Positions 16,670 to 31,654 of a DNA stretch of 64,000 nucleotides are shown here, in pieces. The stretch is from Helianthus annuus (lineage: Eukaryota > Streptophyta > Magnoliopsida > Asterales > Asteraceae): contig NC_035440.2 in assembly GCF_002127325.2 (NCBI RefSeq), positions 70,679,819-70,743,818 of the forward strand, in the 5' to 3' direction. The notes beneath the pieces are model-generated. The model saw nothing but the letters and a program-made list of their open reading frames with translations, did no database searches and was not told the DNA's origin. Numbering within the stretch: position 1 is the stretch's first letter; every line of letters starts with the position of its first letter. The position numbers were made by a program, and so were the translations under genes.

Positions 16670-16678
16670 CTATTTATA
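16670..16678 (-). promoter_or_regulatory. TATA box of element B antisense gene
   Basis: TATAAATAG reads on the - strand about 150 bp upstream of the antisense start. A bZIP-type TGACGTCA lies further upstream near 16708-16715. C has TATAAATAG at the same relative place. Confidence 0.6.
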
Positions 16679-16820
16679 ATGATGAATTGTGCAGGGCTGT
16701 CATCTCCATGACGTCAGATCGCAACGGATAGTTCATTCTTAACGGCTATATATCCGTTGAGTTAGTTATAGATAAGATTCGGCAAAATATAACTCGTTTA
16801 TATTAGATAAATACTCCTTA

Positions 16821-16835
16821 TATTTTGGGGGCAAT
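16821..16835 (+). other. Element B polypurine tract
   Basis: TATTTTGGGGGCAAT lies directly before the 3' LTR, the standard plus-strand primer position. Confidence 0.75.
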
Positions 16836-17344
16836 TGTTAGGGCAGGATTTTTATGACCTATGATCCTTACATGATATCCTAACAAGTGATCCTTGTTTC
16901 TTTGGCAGATAGTGATCCTCAGAAGAGCTCCAGGATCAGGATCACGGATCATCCTAAGGATCCTCATACTAACGATTGTTCTCTTTGAATTTAATGTTGT
17001 TTTGCAGGAATTACGAGTTGGACCTGATCTTAGCAACGTAAACAAGGAATCTGTCACGCTAATTTCGCACATGCATAATCAAAGATGGACGTTATGGATA
17101 ATATGGAAACTCAGCACAATTCAAGGGCGATTATTTAGGCTAAATTTACTTCTATTTCTAAAGGGGTAACGAGCTAGTAGTTAGGTGATTTGCCTAAAAT
17201 AGAACCACACACACTTGTATAAATGGCACTCTTGAACATTCGGAAGGGACAACACACTTTTCACACGCTTTAGCATACGACACTATAGTGATCCTTGTAC
17301 CTAGCTCGTTACCATCCGAAGTTGTAAACATTGTTTGTTATATT
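16836..17344 (+). repeat. Element B 3' LTR, first part
   Basis: This matches 6890-7398 of the 5' LTR and breaks at ATATT, where C is inserted. The rest is at 39418-39631. Confidence 0.93.
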
Positions 17345-18061
17345 TGTTTTGGTCAAAAAATCACACAAGGATAATGCAACCAAACTTTATGTAAATGGGG
17401 TATGATGCTTGGTTTGTAGAAAAAGTAAAGGATCACTTCAATGTGAAATATGCAAAGACACAATGATTTATACGAGGAAAAAGCCCTTGATCAATGTATG
17501 ATCTCCGGCATAAAAAACCTCGGGTGATGGCAACTACCGATCACCAAACTTCAATATAAGAAAAATAGTTACAACTTTGGATGATAATGAGCTGAGTACA
17601 AGGATCACTATAGTTTCGAGTGTCTAAGTGTGTGAGAGTTGTGTTGTATGTTCTTCCGAATGAGGAAGAGTGTTATATATACAAGTGTAGATGACCTATT
17701 TTAGGTAAAATGACTAATAATCAGCTCATTACCCCTTTAGAAATAAAAGTAAATCTAGCCTAAATTATCGCCCTTAAATCATGCCAAGTTTCCATATCCT
17801 TCACAACGTCCATCTCCGATTAAGCACATGCCATAGTTGTGAAGACGTGTCCTTTAATTGTGATGCTAAGAGCGGATTCTGCTAGTCATTCCTGCAAAAC
17901 AGCATTGAATTCAACGAAAGCAACTGTTAGCATGAGGATCCTATGATGGTCCGTGATCCTGATCCTGGAACTCTGCTGAGGATCACTATCTGCCAAAGAA
18001 ACAAGGATCACTGGTTAGGATCACATGTGAGGATCATGTATTGTAAAAATCCAGCCCTAAC
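17345..18061 (-). repeat. Element C 3' LTR, copy 1
   Basis: This is a 717-bp LTR with TG...CA ends. Its C-strand polypurine tract TATTTTGGGGGCAAT is the complement of the bases just after 18061. Confidence 0.92.
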
Positions 18062-18219
18062 AATTGCCCCCAAAATATAAGGAGTGATTTTGTAAATAAA
18101 TGAGTTATATTTTGTTCTGATCTTATCTTCAACGGATAACTTCGGATAACTAGCCGTTATAACCGGACTAGCCATTGCGATCATTACGTCACTGAAGTGA
18201 CATCCCTGCAAATCATGAT

Positions 18220-18228
18220 TATAAATAG
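18220..18228 (+). promoter_or_regulatory. TATA box of element C antisense gene, copy 1
   Basis: TATAAATAG lies 160 bp before the ATG at 18380. ACGTCACTGAAGTGAC lies 34 bp upstream of it, and AACGG/CCGTT motifs lie near 18131-18155. The arrangement matches B. Confidence 0.6.
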
Positions 18229-18379
18229 GAGATAGGGTAAGGATCGATTTGTATTTAAATTCAGGATATACTCCCTTTATAATCTCCACCGAAGATTGAT
18301 CAGGTATTCTTTTCCTTTCTTTCTTCCTTTTCCTGCTCTGTTTTTTCTGCTTTTGCTCTGTTTTTGTTTCACCACAAGT

Positions 18380-20023
18380 ATGTTGCTCCAAAATTCTCCC
18401 CACAAGGATCACGAGAAGAGTAGTCCCCTGAAAAGCCAAGGGATCATTAAGGACTCTCCTACGGAGAGATGCTGCTTTACCGATGCTCATGTAGATAGGA
18501 TTCGTCATTGCTTTCCGGCGAATGCTGTTTTCAAATCCTTCACATCCACTGCTTTGAGCGACTTTGTTTCAGACGCCTGGGTGATCTTTCCTGCAACTCC
18601 GTTTACCATAGGATATTCGTATCCTTTTCCGGCCTTCACCCAGTCTTTCTTTTCTTTGACCGGCATATCTTATATCCAAGCTATGCCGATGATCTGGAGG
18701 GTCTTGTATACCTTCGAGAGGATCATCGAGCAAGAGGGGATTGATTTAGGGATGGCAGAGCTGGCCGAGCTTTATGATCTTACCACGTTTGGTTCTCATC
18801 GATATTTGCTGAAACGGAAGGCCGGGGAGGATCACCCTATTTTAAAGGTTACCAAAAATGATACAAACTGGAAGCGTCGTTTCTTCTTTGTGAGGAGGGA
18901 TACCCTCCCTAATGGGAAGGATCTGCCCAAGGAGTGGGCCACCCATGGTAGGATATAGGATCCTGGAAGGATCACCATCAGACTTGTCTTTTATGATGAG
19001 GATCACTAATGTCTTTCTTTGTTTTTTGTTTATTGTGCAGCTATCTCCATTGCTTATCTCAAGTTAACCCCTGCTGCCAGAGAGAGGGTCTTAGCTTTCA
19101 AGAAGCTTGATCCTGAAATCAGAAGTTTTCAAGTCACCGTCCAAGATTCACAAGAAGTATCCTCCGCATCTGCCACTATGTCAAGTAAGTATCCTTATTA
19201 AAAAGTAAGTTATATGTAAGACTGTTTAGTTAGTAAGGGAACTTATCTTGTTTTGGTTGTGTAGGCGCTGGGAAATCAGCTAAGTCTGCCAAGTCTGCCT
19301 CCAAGTTCGGGATTGATGAACTTGCCAATGTCAAGTCTTCAAGAAAGAAGACTTCTGTTGCCAGTCCCTCTGCTTCGGCCCCTAAAGCACCTGTTAGGGG
19401 TAAGGGAAAGAAGAGAAAGACTTCTGAGGATCTCCAAGGATTTCCCCTGATCCGCCAACAGTTTCTCGACTATGTCAATGAGGTAAGGATCATTGCCCCT
19501 GTTGGTTATCCTTCACGAGTATCCTGCTTGTGTATTCTGCTTGTATATCCTGCTTCTTTGAGGATCACCTGATCCTGAACTTACCTTTTTTCCTCTTTTG
19601 CAGAAACTTGCTGAGATTGAGACCTACCTTGGCCATGTCGAGGATCAGGAAAGCCAAATCGCCGACCTCCAACAAATGGGCGTGTTAAAGGATCTCAAGA
19701 TAGCCGATCTTGAGAAGGAACTCCGGGCTACAAAGGATGAGGCTGCTCAAAGGCTGATTGACATGGATGGTGAGAAGCAGGAGATCATCCAGGACGCCAA
19801 GGTCTCTGCCGCAACTGATATGTACAAGATACAACTACAAATGGCTGCGGAGGCTCAGGATCCTGCCTTTGATAAAAGCTCATGGGACGTGGAAGGTTGG
19901 AAGGCAAGATTGGCAGAGCTGGAGGATGAGGACGAAGCAGAGGAGATCCCAATGCTGGAGGGCGGTGATGCTGATAAGGATCAGGGTGGAGAAGCTGGTG
20001 GTGATGGAGCAGCAAAGGTGTGA
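18380..20023 (+). CDS. Element C antisense accessory gene, four exons, intact (copy 1)
   Basis: Predicted exons are 18380-18947, 19041-19184, 19265-19482 and 19604-20023: 1350 nt, 449 residues. Donors are GTAGGA, GTAAGT and GTAAGG; acceptors are TGTGCAG, TGTGTAG and TTTGCAG. Phases 1, 1 and 0 are the same as in B. Exon 1 is the gypsy-type putative transposase-like domain with FTIGYSYPFPAF and NWKRRFFFVRRDT. Exon 3 has KGKKRK. Exon 4 is a coiled coil (KIADLEKELRATKDEAAQR) with an acidic tail. It runs against C's own gag-pol, away from C's 3' LTR. Relative to B, exons 1 and 2 keep exact lengths while exons 3 and 4 differ by multiples of three. Function unknown. Confidence 0.78.
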
Positions 20024-20288
20024 GCTGCTGGATTGGGCGATGATGGATATTTCGAGACTAGGCCGGAGCCCAATTTTTTGAGTTTGGTAGTGGTTTGTTG
20101 ATGTTTGAAACAATTTTATGGTTTGTACTTTGAACAATAGTTTTTAGGGTTAAGGATCCTGGATCCTTTGAACAATAGGTAGGATCGCAAATGGTGGAGG
20201 GATCCTCTGTTTGGGGGATGAAGCCTTTGTGATCCTGCCGCCTTTAATTTCCTGCACCTGCTAAGACCGCAAAGACAATGGACACCCT

Positions 20289-20342
20289 TTGCCAACCCAT
20301 GTGGACGGGCCACGTTTTGCTGGTAGAAATGTGGGTTGGCAA
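20289..20342. other. Conserved stem-loop, element C copy 1
   Basis: TTGCCAACCCA and TGGGTTGGCAA form the outer stem. In the inner hairpin one C-to-T change relative to B turns a G-C pair into G-U on the + strand, which is the sense strand of the antisense gene. Confidence 0.55.
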
Positions 20343-20789
20343 TTTTGACAACTTTTGAAGGGTTAATCCTTTCGTTAATAAATAAAATCTTAAACTTTTG
20401 TCGCTTATCTTGTGTTATTATCCTTTCTATTTTCAATTGTTTTGACACATGTTTGTTTGAGTAAGAAAAGTTGAGCAAATTATGTTTAAGAAATTTAGGA
20501 TATGATCCTGGATCAGATATCCTATAATCGTAAATTTTCAAGGTAGTTTATTTTAAGGATCATAGGTTCAGTTGTCAAGGTCTATAGGTTATTCAAATGA
20601 ATAATGAAATTAGAAATAGTTAAGGATCATACCTGAGGATCCAAGTTAGGATCCTAACCTTTAATCGGGATAACCATAAGTAAAACTTTAATGGATAATA
20701 AGGATTAAGGATCCTTAATTGTTTAACTTCGAAAACCTGAAAAAATGGAATATAACTTGGGACTAAGCCAATATAAAAGATAAGTTAGT

Positions 20790-20905
20790 AACTGGGGACA
20801 AGCCCAAAGGATAACTGGGGACAAGCCCATAGGATCACTGGGGATGATCCCAAAGGATCACTGGGGACAAGCCCAAAGGATAACTGGGGACAAGCCCAAA
20901 GGATC
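20790..20905. repeat. 3'-UTR minisatellite, element C copy 1
   Basis: Five roughly 21-bp units of AACTGGGGACAAGCCCAAAGGAT type lie here, one a variant with GGGGATGATCCC. Two more units lie at 21140-21183. Such variable 3' regions are known in Tat elements as a source of satellites. Confidence 0.8.
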
Positions 20906-21413
20906 GTATGTAAACTGGAGTATGGCCCTTACTGGCGACTATCCAAACTTAGTGACATGAAAATGTCAAAACCTTAGCTAACGTGAAAACGTTAGAAACC
21001 TTAGGAACGGATGTATGGTACGTCTACCATTATACGGAGGATCCTGGGTATAGCCAGTACGATGAGGTTGTCAGCCCCGGAAGTGGGTACTGGTCCCAAA
21101 GACGTGAACTATATCAGGATCATCGTGCGCTGCTGGCGGAAACTGGGGATAATCCCAAGGATAACTGGGGACAAGCCCAAGGATCTGCGTTGCTTTTGAA
21201 GATCTTTGACGATATGCTGTAGATACCTGAACTATCATAACTCAAATGGTTCGTGAGAAGAGGATGAAGGATACAGGATCCTTATCCTTTGGTAAAAAGT
21301 AAGGAAATGTAATAGTTTTAAGATAAGGACATTACCAGAGTAAGGATCACTGACATCACCGGGATCCTTTGAGGATACTTCAATGTAAGGATCACATGCT
21401 TGAAGGATCACGT

Positions 21414-24718
<3,305 letters not shown>

Positions 24719-26216
24719 CTATTGCTCCCTTGGCTTCGAGGTTGGCTTCATGGATGAGGTATAACAATCCTTAGCCTCCTGCTGATCACTGTCGATCTTG
24801 ATTATTCCCCATGGGCTAGGGAGCTTCACACATTGATGGTAGGTGGATGGGACTGCTTTCATATCATGTATCCAGGGCCTGCCAAGGATAACATTGCAAC
24901 AAGATAAACAGTCAATAACACAAAATTTCTGATAATTATGTAATCCTTCCACGTAGATTGGGAGTTTGATGTCCCCCAGAGTTTTCTTCGTTTCTCCACT
25001 GAATCCTACAAGCACGGAGGATCTTGGTGTGATGTCTGATTCTGGAATACCCATTTTCTTCAGAACATCAAGCTGGATAATGTTCACTGAGCTTCCTCCA
25101 TCGATAAGGATCCTGCGGACAAAATGGTTAGAGATAAAGAGAGTAATAACTAAACTATCATGATGAGGATCCTGAATGTTAATGCGATCATCCTCATCAA
25201 ACGTTATCATCTTCCCTTCTGAGACACTTGATGTTCTAATAGGTCTTTCTCCATTATCCATTTTTGACTCCTTTGCATGCCTTTTGGCCGCCGAGAAGGA
25301 TGTACCACAGATGTCTGATCCTCCGGAAATAAAGTTGATCACTTGTGCATTTGCCGGAGGTGCTGGAGCCTTTTCAGGGATCCTTTCAGGATCCTGAGTC
25401 CTTTGCTTTTTTCTTCCCAACAATTCTTTTAGGTGCCCCTTGCTTAACAGATATCCAATCTCTTTTCTTAAAGCTATGCATTCTTCAGTTAGATGCCCGA
25501 AATCCTCATGGTATGCACACCATTTTGACTTGTCTTTAGTCCCGGATGGTTTATCATTCTTCCTGGGCCACCTAGCTTTTTCACCTAGATTCTGCATTGC
25601 AAGGATTAGTTCATGATTATCAACGGAAAAACAATATTCTGAGATTGGAGGATAATCTTCATCATCCTCTTCTTGGTCAACAGCATGCACATTCTGGTTC
25701 TCATTTCTATGGTAGGATTTGAATTTGTTGTTCTTGAAGGAGGATCCTTGCTTCTCCTGTTTTGAGGATCCTACTTGTCTCTCCTGGATCCTCTTGTCAT
25801 CCTCTAGCCGGATGAACCTGAGTGCCCGAGTTCTTACTTCATCTAGATTCCTGCATGGTGTCATAACAAGATCATCATAGAATAATGAATCCTTAACAGT
25901 CCCAATTTTGAAGGCTTCAACAGCCGTAGCCATATCCAAGTTGGGAATGTCCAAGGATTCTTTACTAAATTTAGTTATATAATCCTTAATGATTCATTAT
26001 GACTTGAGTTACCCTATATAAATCACTGGTTAATCTTTCAAAATTTTCTACTACAAGAAGAATTGGTTATTGAAATAAATTAACTAAATTGCAAATGAAG
26101 TAATAGAGTAAGGGGGAAGACTTAGCAGCCACTTAAGAGCTGATCCAGTAAGAGTGGATCCAAATCCTTTTACATAGGCATGCTTCCTTCAACTTTTCTG
26201 GGATAAGGATTGATCT
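24719..26216 (-). pseudogene. gag-pro: Element C gag-protease, copy 1, missing N-terminal part
   Basis: This corresponds to the C-terminal part of the 850-residue protein, from about residue 353 onward. It holds protease, the CX2HX4HX4C knuckle and the end of the gag core. Upstream coding is replaced at 26217 by B sequence. From about 25890 on, one-base indels relative to 37240-37565 break the frame, for example near 25893, 25990 and 26040. Confidence 0.85.
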
Positions 26217-28715
26217 TCAACCCTAAACTATTGTTCAAATCAGACCATAATTGTTTTAAAAAACATCACAAACCGACCAAACAAAAAAATTGGCTCCGGC
26301 TATGTCTAGAAATTTCCCATCATTGCCCAATCCGCAAACTCAATCCTTCGCTGCAACACACCACCGGCTCCGCTTGCCTCTTCCAGCATGATCCTTGCCA
26401 GCGCCTCCACCTCAAGCATCGGAATCTCCTCAGCTTCATCATCATCCTCACTCTGCCAGCCTCGCCTTCCAACCCTCTACATCCATGTGCTCTTGTCGAA
26501 GGCAGGATCCTGAGCCTCCATAGCCATCTGCAGCTGGATCTTATACATGGTTATTGCAGCAGAGACTTGGCATCCTGGGTGATTCATGCTTCTCATAAAT
26601 CAAAATTGATCAGCATCCTGGCAGCATCATCCTTGTGGCCCGGAGCTCCTTCTCAAGATCAGCTATCTTAAGATCCTCAGCACACCCATTTGTTGGAGGT
26701 CAGCAATCTGGCGGTCTTGATCCTCGACGTGGCCAACATACGTCTCTATCTCAGCAAATTTCTGCAAGGAAGACAAGGCATAACATCAGAAACAAGTGAT
26801 CCTCAAAACTGTCAGGATACACAAACAGGGGCAGTGATCCTTACCTCGTTGAAGTAATCCAGAAATTGTTGGCGGAGCAGGGGCAGACCTTGTAAATCCT
26901 CTCAGAGGCCTTCTCTTCTTTCCTTTACCCAATAGGTGCTTTAGGGGCTGAAGCAGTTGGGCTAGCAGCAGGAGTCTTCTTCGCTTGAGGATTTGACATT
27001 TGTAAGATCATCGATGCCAAACTTTGAAGCAGACTTAGAGGATTTTCCAGCACCTACACAACCAAAATAAGATAAGTATTCTAATTAAACTTGAAATCCT
27101 ACACAGAATTACTTTTTAAATGAGGAAGATACTTACTTGACATTGTGAACAGAGGCAGAGGAACTTCTGAGAATCCTGGTGGCAACTCTGTAAAGTTCTT
27201 ATCTCCGGATCAAGCTTCTAAAGGCCAAGAGTCTCTCTTTTGCAGCAGGTGTCAACTTCAGATGTGAAACGGATATAGCTGCACAATAAACAAGAGAATA
27301 TCAATGATCCTTATCCTGAGGAATAAGTTCTGTGGTGATCCCTCTAGGATCCTACCATGGGTAGCCCACTCCTTGGCAAATCCTTCCGTTAGGGATGGTA
27401 TCTCTCCTTACAAAAAAGAACCGCCGCTTCCAGTTCAGGTCATTTTTGGTAACTTTGAAAACAGGGTGATCCTCTCCAGCTTTCCGCTTGAAACAAATAT
27501 CGGTGGGATCCAAAAGTGGTGAGATCATACATCTCAGCCAACTCCGCCATGCCAAGGTCAATCCCTTCTTGTTCAATGATCCTTTCAAGGGTGTATAACA
27601 CCTCAGATCATCGCATAGCCTGGATGTAACAGATGCCGGTAAGGAGAAAAAGGATTGGGTAAACTTAGGAAAAGGATATGAGTATCCTATCATGAAAGGA
27701 GTGACCGGGAAGTTACCCAAGTCTCTGAGATGTGATCACTCAAAGCGGTAGGACTAAAAGACTTGAAAAGGTTTCCGCCGGAAACAAACGACGGATTTTA
27801 TCGATTTGAGGGTCGGTGAAGCAACACTCTCGGTGGGGGAATCCTTGATGATCCCTTGACCCTTCAAGGGGCTGCTCTTCTTAGGATCCTTACAGGAGAG
27901 TTCCGGAGCAACATTTTTGCAAGACAATGGAAAAAGAAAGAAAAACAGAGTAAGCAAGAGAGAAGGAAAGGGAATACCTGTTCAATCCTCTGATCGCGGT
28001 TATAAGGGAAGAGTTCTCGAATTTAAATGAAAACGATCTATCCCTATTTCTATTTATAATGATGAATTGTGCAGGGCTGTCATCTCCATGACGTCAGATC
28101 GCAACGGATAGTTCATTCTTAACGGCTATATATCCGTTGAGTTAGTTATAGATAAGATTCGGCAAAATATAACTCGTTTATATTAGATAAATACTCCTTA
28201 TATTTTGGGGCAATTGTTAGGGCAGGATTTTTATGACCTATGATCCTTACATGATATCCTAACAAGTGATCCTTGTTTCTTTGGCAGATAGTGATCCTCA
28301 GAAGAGCTCCAGGATCAGGATCACGGATCATCCTAAGGATCCTCATACTAACGATTGTCTCTTGAATTTAATGTTGTTTGCAGGAATTACAGTTGGACCT
28401 GATCTTAGCAACGTAAACAAGGAATCTGTCACGCTAATTTCGCACATGCATAATCAAAGATGGACGTTATGGATAATATGGAAACTCAGCAAATTCAAGG
28501 GCGATTATTTAGGCTAAATTTACTTCTATTTCTAAAGGGGTAACGAGCTAGTAGTTAGGTGATTTGCCTAAAATAGAACCACACACACTTGTATAAATGC
28601 ACTCTTGAACATTCGGAAGGGACAACACACTTTTCACACGCTTAGCATACGACACTATAGTGATCCTTGTACTCTAGCTCGTTACATCCGAAGTTGTAAA
28701 CATTGTTTGTTATAT
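26217..28715 (+). repeat. Duplicated 3' end of element B with partial LTR
   Basis: This is a copy of 14817-17344: end of the antisense gene region, polypurine tract, and B's 3' LTR from about 28213 up to the C insertion point. Confidence 0.9.
26337..27914 (-). pseudogene. Duplicated B antisense gene, broken by many small indels
   Basis: This is the same four-exon gene as at 14939-16529, but small deletions shift the frame repeatedly in exons 1, 2, 3 and 4. For example, exon 1 survives only as pieces 27754-27914 and 27352-27720. The damage is confined to this noisy stretch, so it may not reflect the real sequence. Confidence 0.8.
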
Positions 28716-29431
28716 TGTTTTGGTCAAAAATCACACAAGGATAATGCAACCAAACTTTATGTAAATGGGGTATGATGCTTGGTTTGTAGAAAAAGTAAAG
28801 GATCACTTCAATGTGAAATATGCAAAGACACAATGATTTATACGAGGAAAAAGCCCTTGATCAATGTATGATCTCCGGCATAAAAAACCTCGGGTGATGG
28901 CAACTACCGATCACCAAACTTCAATATAAGAAAATAGTTACAACTTTGGATGATAATGAGCTGAGTACAAGGATCACTATAGTTTCGAGTGTCTAAGCGT
29001 GTGAGAGTTGTGTTGTGTGTTCTTCCGAATGAGGAAGAGTGTTATATATACAAGTGTAGGTGACCTATTTTAGGTAAAAGACTAATAATCAGCTCATTAC
29101 CCCTTTAGAAATAAAAGTAAATCTAGCCTAAATTATCGCCCTTAAATCATGCCAAGTTTCCATATCCTTCACAACGTCCATCTCCGATTAAGCACATGCC
29201 ATAGTTGTGAAGACGTGTCCTTTAATTGTGATGCTAAGAGCGGATCCTGCTAGTCATTCCTGCAAAACAACATTGAAATTCAACGAAAGCAACTGTTAGC
29301 ATGAGGATCCTATGATGGTCCGTGATCCTGATCCTGGAACTCTGCTGAGGATCACTATCTGCCAAAGAAACAAGGATCACTGGTTAGGATCACATGTGAG
29401 GATCATGTATTGTAAAAATCCAGCCCTAACA
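28716..29431 (-). repeat. Element C 3' LTR, copy 2
   Basis: TG...CA ends, next to the same interrupted B LTR sequence (TTGTTATATT) as at 17345. It belongs to the full-length C at 28716-39417. Confidence 0.9.
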
Positions 29432-29747
29432 ATTGCCCCCAAAATATAAGGAGTGATTTTGTAAATAAATGAGTTATATTTTGTTCTGATCTTATCTTCA
29501 ACGGATAACTCGGATAACTAGCCGTTATAACCGGACTAGCCGTTGCGATCATTACGTCACTGAAGTGACATCCCTGCAAATCATGATTATAAATAGGAGA
29601 TAGGGTAAGGATCGATTTGTATTTAAATTCAGGATATACTCCCTTTATAATCTCCACCGAAGATTGATCAGGTATTCTTTTCCTTTCTTTCTTCCTTTTC
29701 CTGCTCTGTTTTTTCTGCTTTTGCTCTGTTTTTGTTTCGCCACAAGT

Positions 29748-31390
29748 ATGTTGCTCCGAAATTCTCCCCACAAGGATCACGAGAAGAGTAGTCCCCTGAA
29801 AAGCCAAGGGATCATTAAGGACTCTCCTACGGAGAGATGCTGCTTTACCGATGCTCATGTAGATAGGATTCGTCATTGCTTTCCGGCGAATGCTGTTTTC
29901 AAATCCTTCACATCCACTGCTTTGAGCGACTTTGTTTCAGACGCCTGGGTGATCTTTCCTGCAACTCCGTTTACCATAGGATATTCGTATCCTTTTCCGG
30001 CCTTCACCCAATCTTTCTTTTCTTTGACCGGCATATCTTATATCCAAGCTATGCCGATGATCTGGAGGGTCTTGTATACCTTCGAGAGGATCATCGAGCA
30101 GAGGGGATTGATTTAGGGATGGCAGAGCTGGCCGAGCTTTATGATCTTACCACGTTTGGTTCTCATCGATATTTGCTGAAACGGAAGGCCGGGGAGGATC
30201 ACCCTATTTTAAAGGTTACCAAAAATGATACAAACTGGAAGCGTCGTTTCTTCTTTGTGAGGAGGGATACCCTCCCTAATGGGAAGGATCTGCCCAAGGA
30301 GTGGGCCACCCATGGTAGGATATAGGATCCTGGAAGGATCACCATCAGACTTGTCTTTTATGATGAGGATCACTAATGTCTTTCTTTGTTTTTTGTTTAT
30401 TGTGCAGCTATCTCCATTGCTTATCTCAAGTTAACCCCTGCTGCCAGAGAGAGGGTCTTAGCTTTCAAGAAGCTTGATCCTGAAATCAGAAGTTTTCAAG
30501 TCACCGTCCAAGATTCACAAGAAGTATCCTCCGCATCTGCCACTATGTCAAGTAAGTATCCTTATTAAAAAGTAAGTTATATGTAAGACTGTTTAGTTAG
30601 TAAGGGAACTTATCTTGTTTTGGTTGTGTAGGCGCTGGGAAATCAGCTAAGTCTGCCAAGTCTGCCTCCAAGTTCGGGATTGATGAACTTGCCAATGTCA
30701 AGTCTTCAAGAAAGAAGACTTCTGTTGCCAGTCCCTCTGCTTCGGCCCCTAAAGCACCTGTTAGGGGTAAGGGAAAGAAGAGAAAGACTTCTGAGGATCT
30801 CCAAGGATTTCCCCTGATCCGCCAACAGTTTCTCGACTATGTCAATGAGGTAAGGATCATTGCCCCTGTTGGTTATCCTTCTCGAGTATCCTGCTTGTGT
30901 ATTCTGCTTGTATATCCTGCTTCTTTGAGGATCACCTGATCCTGAACTTACCTTTTTTCCTCTTTTGCAGAAACTTGCTGAGATTGAGACCTACCTTGGC
31001 CATGTCGAGGATCAGGAAAGCCAAATCGCCGACCTCCAACAAATGGGCGTGTTAAAGGATCTCAAGATAGCCGATCTTGAGAAGGAACTCCGGGCTACAA
31101 AGGATGAGGCTGCTCAAAGGCTGATTGACATGGATGGTGAGAAGCAGGAGATCATCCAGGACGCCAAGGTCTCTGCCGCAACTGATATGTACAAGATACA
31201 ACTACAAATGGCTGCGGAGGCTCAGGATCCTGCCTTTGATAAAAGCTCATGGGACGTGGAAGGTTGGAAGGCAAGATTGGCAGAGCTGGAGGATGAGGAC
31301 GAAGCAGAGGAGATCCCAATGCTGGAGGGCGGTGATGCTGACAAGGATCAGGGTGGAGAAGCTGGTGGTGATGGAGCAGCAAAGGTGTGA
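29748..31390 (+). pseudogene. Element C antisense gene, copy 2, one-base deletion
   Basis: Exons correspond to 29748-30314, 30408-30551, 30632-30849 and 30971-31390. Exon 1 is 567 nt, one short of the 568 in all other copies, because of a missing A near 30102 (GAGCAGAGG against GAGCAAGAGG). Everything else, including splice sites, matches copy 1. The TATA box is retained upstream, near 29588. The deletion lies at the fringe of the noisy stretch. Confidence 0.78.
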
Positions 31391-31654
31391 GCTGCTGGAT
31401 TGGGCGATGATGGATATTTCGAGACTAGGCCGGAGCCCAATTTTTTGAGTTTGGTAGTGGTTTGTTGATGTTTGAAACAATTTTATGGTTTGTACTTGAA
31501 CAATAGTTTTTAGGGTTAAGGATCCTGGATCCTTTGAACAATAGGTAGGATCGCAAATGGTGGAGGGATCCTCTGTTTGGGGGATGAAGCCTTTGTGATC
31601 CTGCCGCCTTTAATTTCCTGCACCTGCTAAGACCGCAAAGACAATGGACACCCT

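Larger units (their letters stand above)
25890..29090. other. Indel-rich low-quality stretch spanning the duplication join
   Basis: Compared with near-identical sister copies, this stretch has dozens of one-base insertions and deletions, many at homopolymers or doubled bases. The B-derived piece 26217-28715 is 29 bp shorter than its source 14817-17344. Substitutions are few. Flanking copies lack this pattern; a few isolated indels continue to about 30105. Confidence 0.85.

Noticed and set aside
20983..21222. 79-codon ORF repeated at 32333-32572
   Set aside because: The repeat is due to the duplication. In B the matching region is read in another frame and strand, and it overlaps the minisatellite.
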